Part shown: piece after piece, positions 1 to 7,532 of the stretch
Numbering within the stretch: position 1 is the first letter of the stretch
Layout: each line of letters opens with the position of its first letter
Origin: Alkalihalobacillus pseudalcaliphilus
Lineage (GTDB): Bacteria; Bacillota; Bacilli; Bacillales; Bacillaceae_D
Direction of reading: 5' to 3'
Length of the DNA stretch: 36,471 nt
Assembly (NCBI GenBank): GCA_001038565.1
Contig: LFJO01000004.1
Coordinates: 34,781-71,251 of the forward strand
Notes under the pieces: model-generated
The model's input: only the letters and a program-made list of their open reading frames with translations
What the model was told of the DNA's origin: nothing
Database searches by the model: none
Translations under genes and position numbers: made by a program

Positions 1-240
1 TAAAACCCCAAAAAGAAGGAGGAAATTGAAATGAGTCAACCAAAACCAGTAACGGTGGAAGAATTAGAAAAATTTGAAGAGCAAAGAAATGGCGATGTCG
101 TAATTATCCGTTGTGCCCGCTAAAACCCCAAAAAGAAGGAGGAAATTAAAATGAGTCAACCAAAACCAGTAACGGTGGAAGAATTAGAAAAGTTCGAAGA
201 GCAAAGAAATGGCGATGTCGTAATTATCCGTTGTGCCCGC
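1..240 (+). repeat. Tandem 120-bp repeat, each unit a complete precursor-peptide gene
   Basis: Two head-to-tail 120-bp units (1-120 and 121-240) differ at only three positions (28/148, 72/192, 75/195). Each unit is stop codon, 27-nt spacer with the ribosome site AAGGAGG, then 30 codons. Two differences are silent third-position changes (AAA/AAG, TTT/TTC) and one is in the spacer, so the peptide is unchanged. Because bases 1-3 (TAA) correspond to bases 121-123, which are the stop of the first complete copy, at least one more copy probably ends at the left edge. Gene-sized tandem duplication of a short peptide is typical of RiPP precursors. Confidence 0.95.
31..123 (+). CDS. Putative RiPP precursor peptide, copy 1 (30 aa)
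   Basis: ATG at 31 sits 8 nt after AAGGAGG (16-22), an ideal ribosome site, and the frame ends at TAA 121-123. The N-terminal part is acidic and probably helical (VEELEKFEEQ), as expected of a RiPP leader. The C-terminal part, NGDVVIIRCAR, is short, hydrophobic and ends with two arginines (R27, R30) around one cysteine (C28), as expected of a core. I do not recognise the family. It stands in front of a one-direction operon encoding a membrane protease, an arginase-fold enzyme, an acyltransferase and a type II acyl synthase. The function as lipopeptide precursor is inferred from this context and from the tandem duplication. The leader/core boundary cannot be seen; just after N20-G21 is one guess. 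Confidence 0.8.
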   Translation: MSQPKPVTVEELEKFEEQRNGDVVIIRCAR

Positions 241-243
241 TAA
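151..243 (+). CDS. Putative RiPP precursor peptide, copy 2 (30 aa)
   Basis: This copy encodes exactly the same 30 residues as copy 1 despite two silent changes, which suggests that selection keeps the peptide constant. Its own AAGGAGG lies at 136-142. It is the last copy: after TAA 241-243 there are 184 bp without a repeat before the protease gene. Identical copies raise the dose of a single product rather than diversifying it. Candidate modification sites are R27 and R30 for the arginase-fold enzyme and C28. No promoter is visible in this copy, so the array is probably transcribed from beyond the left edge. Confidence 0.8.
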   Translation: MSQPKPVTVEELEKFEEQRNGDVVIIRCAR

Positions 244-427
244 GCTAGGTTAAAAATATTGATAGGGCCCTGTATGTTTAATTAAAATAGAAGCAAAATT
301 TCCACCAAGACTCTCGTTTAATTCAATTATGTAAATGCGTAATTTTGATTGGCTAAAGGGCTCTGACTCAGTATTGGTAGTTAAATTATATGAATGCAAA
401 TTTGTTTGTAGGTAAGGGTGTGTTTGA

Positions 428-1009
428 ATGATGGAGCTACAACTTATTGACGTTATTTTATTCATCGCTTTATTCCCGCTCCATTCTTATATCAGTCTAA
501 TTGTTCACGAGTGTGGACATTATCTTGGGGCTATTTTTATGAAAGCAGAAAGTAAAAAAATTGTTGCAAGCCTGAGTGAGAAGAAGTTCTATGTAAGATT
601 TAATTTCGGAAGAAAACCAACGAGAACAGAAGATATTATTATTTCTATAGCTGGTCCAATGGCACAACTATTATTAATACTTATTTTTATAATGCAACCG
701 TATTTGATTGCTTTAAAATTAGTTGCGATTGCTTACTTGCCAATGGTCTTTCGTCATTTAATTCCGAGTAAAGGTTCAGATGGTCAGTTTATACAGAATG
801 TGCTACCTAATCAGCAGCAAGTCATTTATAAAAAATTAAGCTATACATTATATTCTTTTGTATTCTTATTCTCTATCTTGTATTTTCAATTAACGATCGT
901 CAATAACCCCGAATATACGATGTGGACGATTGCGTTATTAACTATTTTGGCATTACCGTTCTGGTGGAAACTATTAAGGCCCTATTATGCAAAGGTTGTG
1001 AGGGTGTGA
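428..1009 (+). CDS. M50 (site-2-protease-like) membrane metalloprotease, probable precursor-processing peptidase
   Basis: A 193-residue, very hydrophobic protein with about four membrane segments. The zinc motif HECGH (H27, E28, H31) lies at the end of the first segment and a second motif, SDG (D118), lies in the third, matching the HExxH and LDG-type ligands of intramembrane M50 proteases. The ATG at 428 (or the adjacent ATG 431) follows AAGGG. The stop overlaps the arginase start. In known pathways an M50 protease can mature a RiPP (EpeP/YydH in the epipeptide operon of B. subtilis), so removal of the leader peptide is the most economical role here. An alternative is immunity or signalling by cutting another membrane protein. 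Protease family: confident; substrate: inferred. Confidence 0.8.
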   Translation: MMELQLIDVILFIALFPLHSYISLIVHECGHYLGAIFMKAESKKIVASLSEKKFYVRFNFGRKPTRTEDIIISIAGPMAQLLLILIFIMQPYLIALKLVAIAYLPMVFRHLIPSKGSDGQFIQNVLPNQQQVIYKKLSYTLYSFVFLFSILYFQLTIVNNPEYTMWTIALLTILALPFWWKLLRPYYAKVVRV

Positions 1010-2079
1010 CTAACAAGTATATTTATAAGGTAAATGATTCAGAGGTGATATTGGCAAATTCGAGCTTTGATAAATTTTGGTTGTCGGATAACCCTTTTAA
1101 AAAAGAGATGTTGCCCAGGCATTTAAATTATATCAAAAGCGTTGATCATTCCTTTTTTAACCTAAAGAATTGTGTTGATTTTGAAGCAGCTGATCTTTTT
1201 GTATTAGGCGTTCCATATAACAGGGGATCCAATATGCAGAAATCCGCAGTCCGCCACTTCCCAGAGGTATTGCGCAGAGCTAGTTATGCATATACCAACT
1301 TTTATGATTTTAATTTAAAAAGCATGTCTGGAATATATGATGTGGACGATAATAAGTTACTTTGGCAAGATGCGGTTGTTAAAGATTTAGGTGATATGGA
1401 AGAAGTTTTTGATCAATGTGACATTCAAAAATGCCTGGATGATGTTATAGCTTTTACTCACTTTTCCGATTCAAAATTATTAACAATTGGCGGAGATCAT
1501 TCTTTAACCTTTTATGCAATTAATGGGCTGAAGAAGCTGTATCCGAAAAAGAAGTTTGTCCTATTTCAATTTGATGCTCACCATGATTGTGGATATAGCC
1601 TAAAGCACCGTCAGGAGAATCTAGATCATGCGAATTTTGTAAAATATTTATTAGATGATGAATCGATTTATGGGGTCATCCAATTTGGTGTAAGAGGTTT
1701 CAGGTCAAGAGAACAAGTGTATAAGCATCCAAAATTATTTCAGGTATCTGCTCGTGATTTAAGACAGAACAATATAAGTGAGTTACTTGATGAATTACCA
1801 ATAGATTTTCGTAGTAATGAATTATTAGGGTACGTTAGTTTTGATACGGATGCTTTCGATCCTAAAATATTCCCTTTAGTAGATTTCCCTATTCAAGAGG
1901 GGATGCAAATGAACGAGGTCAAAAATACACTGGATAGTATATATTCCTTACCAATAGATATATGCGGATTAGACATTGTTGAAGGGAAAAGTGGTGGAGA
2001 GGTATCCGTCTATGATCCTGTTATTAAAGTCTTAATTCAATTACTACATTTAATGGGTAAAAAATATAGCTTAGTATAG
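1006..2079 (+). CDS. Arginase/agmatinase-fold ureohydrolase, candidate peptide arginase
   Basis: The two-manganese signature is intact. Counting from GTG 1006, GGDHS supplies H165, DAHHD supplies D190, H192 and D194, and SFDTDAFDP supplies D280 and D282; a late Glu is in DIVEG. Length (357 aa) is near that of the family. GTG 1006 overlaps the protease stop (GTGA), so translation is coupled; an ATG at 922 would only add 28 residues encoded inside the protease gene. Ordinary arginases act on free arginine, agmatine or formiminoglutamate. Location behind a peptide ending R-C-A-R points to hydrolysis of peptide arginine to ornithine plus urea, as shown for OspR in landornamide biosynthesis. That would expose a free delta-amine for the acyltransferase next door. 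Fold and metal site: seen; peptide substrate: inferred. Confidence 0.85.
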   Translation: MTNKYIYKVNDSEVILANSSFDKFWLSDNPFKKEMLPRHLNYIKSVDHSFFNLKNCVDFEAADLFVLGVPYNRGSNMQKSAVRHFPEVLRRASYAYTNFYDFNLKSMSGIYDVDDNKLLWQDAVVKDLGDMEEVFDQCDIQKCLDDVIAFTHFSDSKLLTIGGDHSLTFYAINGLKKLYPKKKFVLFQFDAHHDCGYSLKHRQENLDHANFVKYLLDDESIYGVIQFGVRGFRSREQVYKHPKLFQVSARDLRQNNISELLDELPIDFRSNELLGYVSFDTDAFDPKIFPLVDFPIQEGMQMNEVKNTLDSIYSLPIDICGLDIVEGKSGGEVSVYDPVIKVLIQLLHLMGKKYSLV

Positions 2080-2091
2080 CGAGGGTTGTGT

Positions 2092-3012
2092 GTGAACGAA
2101 AAAATTAATTTTATAGAAAAGCTAAAGGAACAAAAAGTACATGACTTTGAATATTTGAGAGCTCTTAGTAATTTAATAAAGGAACTAAAACCCTTACAAT
2201 ACTCAACTTCTTCAATTTTAGAAATATGGTACGAGTATATGTGGAAGATAGAGAGTCAGAATACTATAAGGGTGAGTCCATTTAGTTTTGAGGGTTTTAA
2301 AGGAATAAAAGGTCAAGAACACATTTTTGAGTGTGTTCAAGAAGCAGGGGTATTTGTATCATTTCATCTAAATAATTATAGGCTTATTCCATTCTATCTG
2401 GCCCTATTTCTTAAAGATAGAGGACTTTCTTATAAATTATCTTTATTAATCGATCAAAAAACTAGTGAATTAGAAAAAGAGCTTGAACAGTATGAGATTA
2501 AGAAGGACCTAATTGACCAAGTTTTGATTGCTGAGAATAAGAATATAGGATTCGAAATTTTGAAAACATTAGAAAAAAACCATTTATTTTTATATTTAGA
2601 TGGAAATACTGGTGTAGGAAAGGACTTTAATCCAATTGAAGTAAACTACTTGTCTTCAGTGGTAACTATTAGAAGTGGCATTTTTAGGCTATTGTCAATT
2701 ATTAATAAGCCTGTTTGTTGTATTAATATTGTAACGGATCAAAATGGAAATGAATATTTAGAAGCCCAGCCATTAATTAAAGTCACTAAAAATAATATCC
2801 ATGATTCGGCTAAGGAAATGTATAGCCACTTTCTAAACATACTACGAAAAAATCCTGAAAATTGGAGGTTCTGGTACCGCCATCATTTACAGGTGTCAGA
2901 TTGGAAACAGGTGGATGTTCATTCTGATGTGCTCGTGGACTACTATGACAAACAAAATTTATTTGGATTGAGTTTAGAGGATGGAAATTTTTATAAGGTA
3001 GGTGAAATGTAA
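2092..3012 (+). CDS. LpxL/HtrB-like lysophospholipid-acyltransferase superfamily protein, candidate peptide N-acyltransferase
   Basis: The C-terminal half has the LpxL-like pattern (LDGNTGVGKD, then VNYLSSVVTIRSGIFRLL), and the histidine of the HX4(D/E) motif is H92 in VSFHLNNYRL. The usual acidic residue at the sixth position is replaced by Arg, which is odd for this superfamily. I place the start at GTG 2092, 6 nt after GAGGG; TTG 2086 touches the ribosome site. Relatives move an acyl chain from acyl-ACP or acyl-CoA to lipid A, and similar proteins occur in aryl-polyene clusters. With a dedicated ACP and ketosynthases downstream and an arginase upstream, acylation of the processed peptide (ornithine delta-amine or N-terminus) is the likely job. 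The substrate is inferred. The stop overlaps the exporter start (TAATG). Confidence 0.7.
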   Translation: MNEKINFIEKLKEQKVHDFEYLRALSNLIKELKPLQYSTSSILEIWYEYMWKIESQNTIRVSPFSFEGFKGIKGQEHIFECVQEAGVFVSFHLNNYRLIPFYLALFLKDRGLSYKLSLLIDQKTSELEKELEQYEIKKDLIDQVLIAENKNIGFEILKTLEKNHLFLYLDGNTGVGKDFNPIEVNYLSSVVTIRSGIFRLLSIINKPVCCINIVTDQNGNEYLEAQPLIKVTKNNIHDSAKEMYSHFLNILRKNPENWRFWYRHHLQVSDWKQVDVHSDVLVDYYDKQNLFGLSLEDGNFYKVGEM

Positions 3013-4241
3013 TGGTAAGAAACAAAAAATTTATGTTGTTATTTTCATCAACGTTTTTTAGCTCTTTTGGGGATGCGATTCTGTTTGTTATACTGTTGAC
3101 CTTGTTGCAACAAGTGGGAGTTGGAGGGATTGGAACATCAGTATTCCTAGTGTGTTCAGCCCTGCCTGTCGTATTGTTTGGTCTTCATGCGGGTGCTTTT
3201 GTTGAAAATAAAAACTTACAAAAAATTATGATGTATTCTAATTTACTAAGAATTATAACTGTGTTTCTATTTTTCATAATGAGTTTTTATTTTATTGAAT
3301 CTTTGTTGTTAATCTTTTCTTTCATTTTCTTAATAACCTTTATCAATATTTTCTTTAGTACAGCGAGCTCTACCTTAATACCAAATATATTAAGCGTCGA
3401 AGAGATTCCTAAGGCGAATGGTTTCTTTAGAATGATTAATATGATTTCAAAACTGATTGCTTATGGCTTTGCAGCATTATTATTCATATTTAATTTAACC
3501 GATTATTCTAAAATCCTATTTGCGTCATTGTTCTACTTAGGTTCATTAATTCTTATATCAAGAATTAAACCTTATGTTGAGAAAAAAAGAGACGAATTGA
3601 CACCGAGAAAGTCTTTATCAGAATCAACTAAAGAAGGGTTACAGTATATCAAAGCAAATAATAAGATTTTCAGACTATTCATAGTGTTTGGTCTAGGTTG
3701 GATAGTTGGAGCTTCTATTGATGTTTATTTAATAAGCTATCTACACGAAATCATTGGAGAAGGGGCCAATAGTTTATATATGGTTGCTACCCCTACATTC
3801 ATCGGGATATTAATTGGTTCAATAGTTAGCCCAATCCTTTACAAAAAGATAGATAAAAAATATGGCTTCTTGTTTTCGTTATTTACCTTTGGTGTTGTTA
3901 TCTTTTGCTTCTCGTTAGAATTACCATTCATTGTATTGCAGCTACTGTTAGTTGTGGGAGGATTATCTCAAGGTATTTTAAACATTTTTATGGTGAGCTA
4001 TTTACAAACTAATGTGGATCGGAATTATTTGGCAAGAGTGTTTAGTGTTTACAATATTATTATTACGGCTGCAAGTGTCCCTGGTTATTTATTAATCGGA
4101 TTGTTAATTGAGAAGTTGGGTGTGATAAACATCGGATTTGTTATTTCTTCTTATTTAATAGCTGTTGGGGTCATTTGCTTAATTATAATCCCATCATTGA
4201 ATACAGAAAAAGAACTCCATCTTGAGAATAGTAGTGCATAA
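3012..4241 (+). CDS. MFS transporter, probable exporter of the pathway product
   Basis: A 409-residue protein with about twelve hydrophobic segments and the general look of the MFS_3/EntS-like drug and siderophore exporters: an N-terminal half, a charged middle loop around residues 188-212 (KPYVEKKRDELTPRKS) and a C-terminal half. Its ATG overlaps the stop of the acyltransferase. No ABC transporter is in this operon, so this is the only obvious way out for the product and perhaps also the self-protection of the producer. The direction of transport and the substrate are inferred from context only. Confidence 0.8.
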   Translation: MVRNKKFMLLFSSTFFSSFGDAILFVILLTLLQQVGVGGIGTSVFLVCSALPVVLFGLHAGAFVENKNLQKIMMYSNLLRIITVFLFFIMSFYFIESLLLIFSFIFLITFINIFFSTASSTLIPNILSVEEIPKANGFFRMINMISKLIAYGFAALLFIFNLTDYSKILFASLFYLGSLILISRIKPYVEKKRDELTPRKSLSESTKEGLQYIKANNKIFRLFIVFGLGWIVGASIDVYLISYLHEIIGEGANSLYMVATPTFIGILIGSIVSPILYKKIDKKYGFLFSLFTFGVVIFCFSLELPFIVLQLLLVVGGLSQGILNIFMVSYLQTNVDRNYLARVFSVYNIIITAASVPGYLLIGLLIEKLGVINIGFVISSYLIAVGVICLIIIPSLNTEKELHLENSSA

Positions 4242-4254
4242 GGAGATTAGAGAG

Positions 4255-4644
4255 ATGAATAATTCAGCAGTCATTTATGGTATGGGGATTGATATCATAG
4301 AGAAAGTGACTATCGTAAAAGTATTTAATAGTAATTATTATGAAGAATATTTATTACGCTGGTTAACTGAGGAAGAGATTTATTGTTTAGAGGACTGCAA
4401 TAATAAAATTGATTTACTTTCAGCTTACATTGCTATTAAGGAATCTTTTATTAAAGCATCAAATGGTTATATGAAGTTAAAAGATTTGAAAAAAATAAAT
4501 GTGCATATAAGGAATGGTGTTTTTAATTTAAGTTTAGAAAATAGTACTTTCCTTAGTAATAAAACATGTAGTATAGAAGTTTTCCAATCACCAGATTTAT
4601 GTATCGCATCATTAACATTAAAATTAGAGGAGGAAGTTAAGTGA
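4255..4644 (+). CDS. AcpS-like holo-ACP synthase (phosphopantetheinyl transferase)
   Basis: The protein has the two AcpS signatures: GMGIDIIEKVTI near the N-terminus (Asp for magnesium) and AYIAIKESFIKA in the middle (the WxxKEAxxKA-like motif with the catalytic Glu). At 129 residues it is close to the usual AcpS length. ATG 4255 follows AAGGAG (4240-4245) at a normal distance and fits the start of homology. The reaction is transfer of phosphopantetheine from CoA to the serine of an ACP. Directly before an ACP gene, and sharing GTGA with it, this is most likely the dedicated activator of that carrier and not the housekeeping AcpS. Confidence 0.85.
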   Translation: MNNSAVIYGMGIDIIEKVTIVKVFNSNYYEEYLLRWLTEEEIYCLEDCNNKIDLLSAYIAIKESFIKASNGYMKLKDLKKINVHIRNGVFNLSLENSTFLSNKTCSIEVFQSPDLCIASLTLKLEEEVK

Positions 4645-4901
4645 TTCTAAAAGATAAGGTTGTAAATGTAAAGAAGTTGAATGAAATCATTGCGGATGTT
4701 CTAGAAGTTGAGGTTGAAGAGGTAGAAGAGTGTGAGGACCTAGTAGAAGATTTGGATGCGGATTCCATGTCCCTATTAGAATTATTAGTTGCGATAGAGA
4801 AAGAGTTCAAAGTGAAGATTCCAGAAGATAAGTTAGTTGATTTTACTAGTGTTAGTAATATTATTGAGGTCCTGGAAGGCTTAGCTTATGGAGAGATCTG
4901 A
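4641..4901 (+). CDS. Dedicated acyl carrier protein
   Basis: An 86-residue acidic protein with the carrier motif DLDADSMSLLEL; S42 is the phosphopantetheine attachment site, in a D-S-M context instead of the usual D-S-L. GTG 4641 overlaps the upstream stop and is preceded by AGGAGGA (4628-4634). A second half of amphipathic helices (EKEFKVKIPEDKL) is typical of ACP. It would carry the growing acyl chain for the ketosynthase pair, the ketoreductase and the dehydratase encoded downstream and hand it to the acyltransferase. A separate housekeeping ACP is expected elsewhere. Confidence 0.95.
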   Translation: MILKDKVVNVKKLNEIIADVLEVEVEEVEECEDLVEDLDADSMSLLELLVAIEKEFKVKIPEDKLVDFTSVSNIIEVLEGLAYGEI

Positions 4902-5346
4902 ATTACTGGGATTATCCAAAACGGAAATTGATGCTTTGTTACCACATAGCGACCCGATGATTTTTGTAGATGGTGTTTCGGATATTACAGGTAGTGAAAT
5001 TACTACGTTTAAAGATGTACTAAGTCAAGAATATTATTTTAAGGGGCATTTTCCTGACAAAAAAATATTTCCAGGTGTTTTCATAATTGAATTCTCAGCG
5101 CAAAGTGCCATCCTGTTATTGCAACATTTAGGAAGTGAAATTGAAAGTGATACGATTCCGCTTTTATATCATTCAGACTTTAAATTTAAGCGTGTAGTTA
5201 CACCTGATGTAAGGCTATACTGTTCAATCCGTCTAATTAAAAAAGTATCACACTCAGCCTTTGCAGAAGCAGTAGTTAAGTTAGATGGAAAGGTTGTTGC
5301 AAAGGGAGAATTGACTTTTGTTTTAAAAAAGATTGATGAAGAGTAA
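4888..5346 (+). CDS. FabZ-like 3-hydroxyacyl-ACP dehydratase (hot-dog fold)
   Basis: The FabZ active site is complete: GHFPDKKIFPGV with H54 and IIEFSAQ with E68, on the central hot-dog helix. Also typical is the N-terminal LLPHSDPMIFVDGV. At 152 residues it matches FabZ. The start overlaps the ACP gene by 14 bases and has GGAAGG at 4874-4879. It would remove water from 3-hydroxyacyl-ACP to give the 2-enoyl-ACP. No enoyl reductase is encoded nearby, so the double bonds may stay unless the host FabI/FabL acts. Confidence 0.92.
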   Translation: MERSELLGLSKTEIDALLPHSDPMIFVDGVSDITGSEITTFKDVLSQEYYFKGHFPDKKIFPGVFIIEFSAQSAILLLQHLGSEIESDTIPLLYHSDFKFKRVVTPDVRLYCSIRLIKKVSHSAFAEAVVKLDGKVVAKGELTFVLKKIDEE

Positions 5347-5358
5347 TGGAGGAATTTT

Positions 5359-6552
5359 ATGAGTAGGAGAGTTGTTATTACTGGATTAGGGGTTATTTCG
5401 TCTATTGGAGAAAAGCTCGAGGAATTTTGGGACAATTGTCAAAAAGGTGTTAGTGGTATATCGAACATAAAGGGGAATAATATTACGCTATTAACTTCGA
5501 GAAACGGTGGACAGGTTCAGAGTTTCAACCCGGAGAAGTATGTGAAAACCAATGATGCATTTAAGATAGGAAGGGGTTCTCAGTTATTAATTGCTGCTAT
5601 GAGGAGGAGTATTGAAGATTCTGATATTAACTATGAGATTTATAAAGATGCAGCACTTGTAGTCGGCACTACTATGGGAGAAGTATCATCACAGGAGACA
5701 CATTTATTAAGTAAGGAAAATAAACACCCAAGCGACGATCTTAGAGAACAAAATAATCTACAAACGATTTTATCTAACGCAACGAGTGAATTTAAACTGG
5801 AAGGAAAAGCAAGCTTAATTGGAAATGCATGTGCATCAGGAAATTATGCTTTGATTAATGCTTTTGAGAGTATAAGAAACGGGAAGACCAACGTAGCTTT
5901 TGCTGCTGGGGTGGATCCTTTTTCTACAGTAGCTTATTATGGATTTCATCGATTAAATGCGATAGCCCCACAGGTTTGTAGCCCATTTGATAAAAATAGG
6001 AGAGGTATGATGGTAGCAGAGGGAGCTGGGTGCTTACTTTTAGAAGATTACGAACATGCTATGAGAAGAAATGCCAAGATTTATGCAGAAGTTGCTGGTT
6101 ATGGAGTAAGTACAGATGCTCACCATATTACAGCACCACATCCTGAAGGTGAGGGCCTTATTAGTTGTATGAATATGGCTATACATTCTGCCAACATAAA
6201 ACCTGAAGATGTTAGTTATATCAGTGCTCATGGAACAGGTACCGCTGCAAATGATAAAGCAGAGGGGAAAGCTATTAATGAAGTATTCGGTTCCAGGACA
6301 CCGGTGAGTTCGATAAAGTCCATGTTAGGGCATTCAATGGGTGCAGCAAGTGCAATTGAAAGTATTGTATGTTGTCTCGCTATCAGGGACCAAGTTGCTC
6401 CTCCAACCATAAATTTCAATGAACTTGATCCAGAACTGTCGATCGACTGTATCGAAAATACGAAAAGAGAGTTTCCAATTAATATAGCTTTAAATAATTC
6501 ATCAGCATTTGGAGGAATGAATGCATCGGTTGTATTTCAAAAAATAAATTAA
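5359..6552 (+). CDS. 3-Oxoacyl-ACP synthase, KAS II/KS-alpha type
   Basis: A 397-residue ketosynthase with the full Cys-His-His triad: C158 in GNACASG, H291 in SAHGTGT and H325 in MLGHSMGAASA. The N-terminus MSRRVVITGLGVISSIG and the PFDKNRRGMMVAEGAG block are FabF-like. Ribosome site TGGAGGA (5347-5353). Directly downstream is a second ketosynthase-like gene lacking these residues, so the pair resembles the KS-alpha/chain-length-factor heterodimers of type II polyketide and aryl-polyene systems. The likely role is decarboxylative extension of the acyl chain with malonyl-ACP. FabD is presumably shared with the housekeeping pathway because no malonyl transferase is present. Confidence 0.92.
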   Translation: MSRRVVITGLGVISSIGEKLEEFWDNCQKGVSGISNIKGNNITLLTSRNGGQVQSFNPEKYVKTNDAFKIGRGSQLLIAAMRRSIEDSDINYEIYKDAALVVGTTMGEVSSQETHLLSKENKHPSDDLREQNNLQTILSNATSEFKLEGKASLIGNACASGNYALINAFESIRNGKTNVAFAAGVDPFSTVAYYGFHRLNAIAPQVCSPFDKNRRGMMVAEGAGCLLLEDYEHAMRRNAKIYAEVAGYGVSTDAHHITAPHPEGEGLISCMNMAIHSANIKPEDVSYISAHGTGTAANDKAEGKAINEVFGSRTPVSSIKSMLGHSMGAASAIESIVCCLAIRDQVAPPTINFNELDPELSIDCIENTKREFPINIALNNSSAFGGMNASVVFQKIN

Positions 6553-6572
6553 GAAATGTTGGAGGATAATAA

Positions 6573-7532
6573 ATGAGTAAAGTGTCAATACAGGGTATTG
6601 GGTGTGTCACGCCATGGGGAAATGAAATAAATCAAGTCTATCAATCCTGGATTCAGGGGAACATAGAGACTTACAATGTCGCTGATTTTGAACCAAGTAA
6701 ATATTTCAAATATAAGGGTATTAAACATATAAGTAAAACGACAAAAATGGCTTTATCTTCAACTTGGTTAGCTTTACAAGATTATGCTGGTGATTATCGT
6801 GCTTGGGATAAGGAAAGAGTAGGCGTATTCGTAGGGAATTCAATCGGTTATTTAAACGAAGTATATGAGTTTTTAGATGTTGCTTATGAGCAAGGAGCTG
6901 ATTTCGTAAGCCCCAAAAAATTTACTAATACCGTTTTGAATAATATTCCTGGTTGGGTTTCTATTGTCTTTGGTATTAAGGGCATTAATCTATTGTTACA
7001 AAATGGTGTTACATCATCTTTAGACGCTATTGAGGCCGCGAGTATGTATTTAAATAATCATGTAATTGACTATGCTATTGTAATTGGTGCCGATGAAACG
7101 AAAGGACCAATATTAGAGAACAATATTGATAAAAAGTTCAATATAATATCAGAATCTTCAGTTAGTTTTGTGTTGTCACGTGAAGAAATCAACTCGAATT
7201 ATGGTTATTTAGAGGTACTAGATACTTGGCAGGATTATAAAATTAATGAAAAGGATTATTTTACTAAAATCAACAAAGTATTAAGTGGTAAAACCTTTGA
7301 GCATGCTTTTTATGGGTCTGGTAATTTTCTAGATACTTGCTCACCAAGTATACTTAATGATTACGCTAGAGAAACCTCTAATACTTATAGCGTCTTTGGG
7401 AATACACTGTCTGTCTCTAGTCTTATTAAGGCAATGTTGGCTTTAAAAAAACAAGGAAATCATATAGTTCTTGATGCAAATCAAATAGGTAATAAAGGGC
7501 TTATGGCCGTATATAAGGGAGTGAAAGAATGA
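6573..7532 (+). CDS. Ketosynthase-like protein without active site (chain-length-factor/KS-beta type)
   Basis: The N-terminus (VSIQGIGCVTPWG) and C-terminus (SVFGNTLSVSSLIKAML) have ketosynthase character, but the nucleophile region reads LLLQNGVTSSLDAIEA, with Val at about position 146 where the partner has Cys. The two His motifs are missing. At 319 residues it is about 80 shorter than normal KAS proteins or CLFs, the loss being in the second half. The ribosome site is TTGGAGGA, and the stop overlaps the next start (ATGA). Inactive KS partners set chain length in type II polyketide synthases; this is the best reading here. A decayed KAS is less likely because the frame is intact and coupled within the operon. 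Confidence 0.8.
   Translation: MSKVSIQGIGCVTPWGNEINQVYQSWIQGNIETYNVADFEPSKYFKYKGIKHISKTTKMALSSTWLALQDYAGDYRAWDKERVGVFVGNSIGYLNEVYEFLDVAYEQGADFVSPKKFTNTVLNNIPGWVSIVFGIKGINLLLQNGVTSSLDAIEAASMYLNNHVIDYAIVIGADETKGPILENNIDKKFNIISESSVSFVLSREEINSNYGYLEVLDTWQDYKINEKDYFTKINKVLSGKTFEHAFYGSGNFLDTCSPSILNDYARETSNTYSVFGNTLSVSSLIKAMLALKKQGNHIVLDANQIGNKGLMAVYKGVKE

Noticed and set aside
1-240. CRISPR or satellite-type repeat
   Set aside because: The unit is a whole gene with ribosome site and stop, there are no spacers, and changes are silent.
250-465. Minus-strand 71-codon frame between the peptide array and the protease gene
   Set aside because: It overlaps the protease start, has no ribosome site and no recognisable family; likely chance.
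922-1005. Earlier ATG for the arginase-fold gene
   Set aside because: These 28 codons lie inside the protease gene in another frame; the GTG 1006 overlap is the usual coupling seen through this operon.
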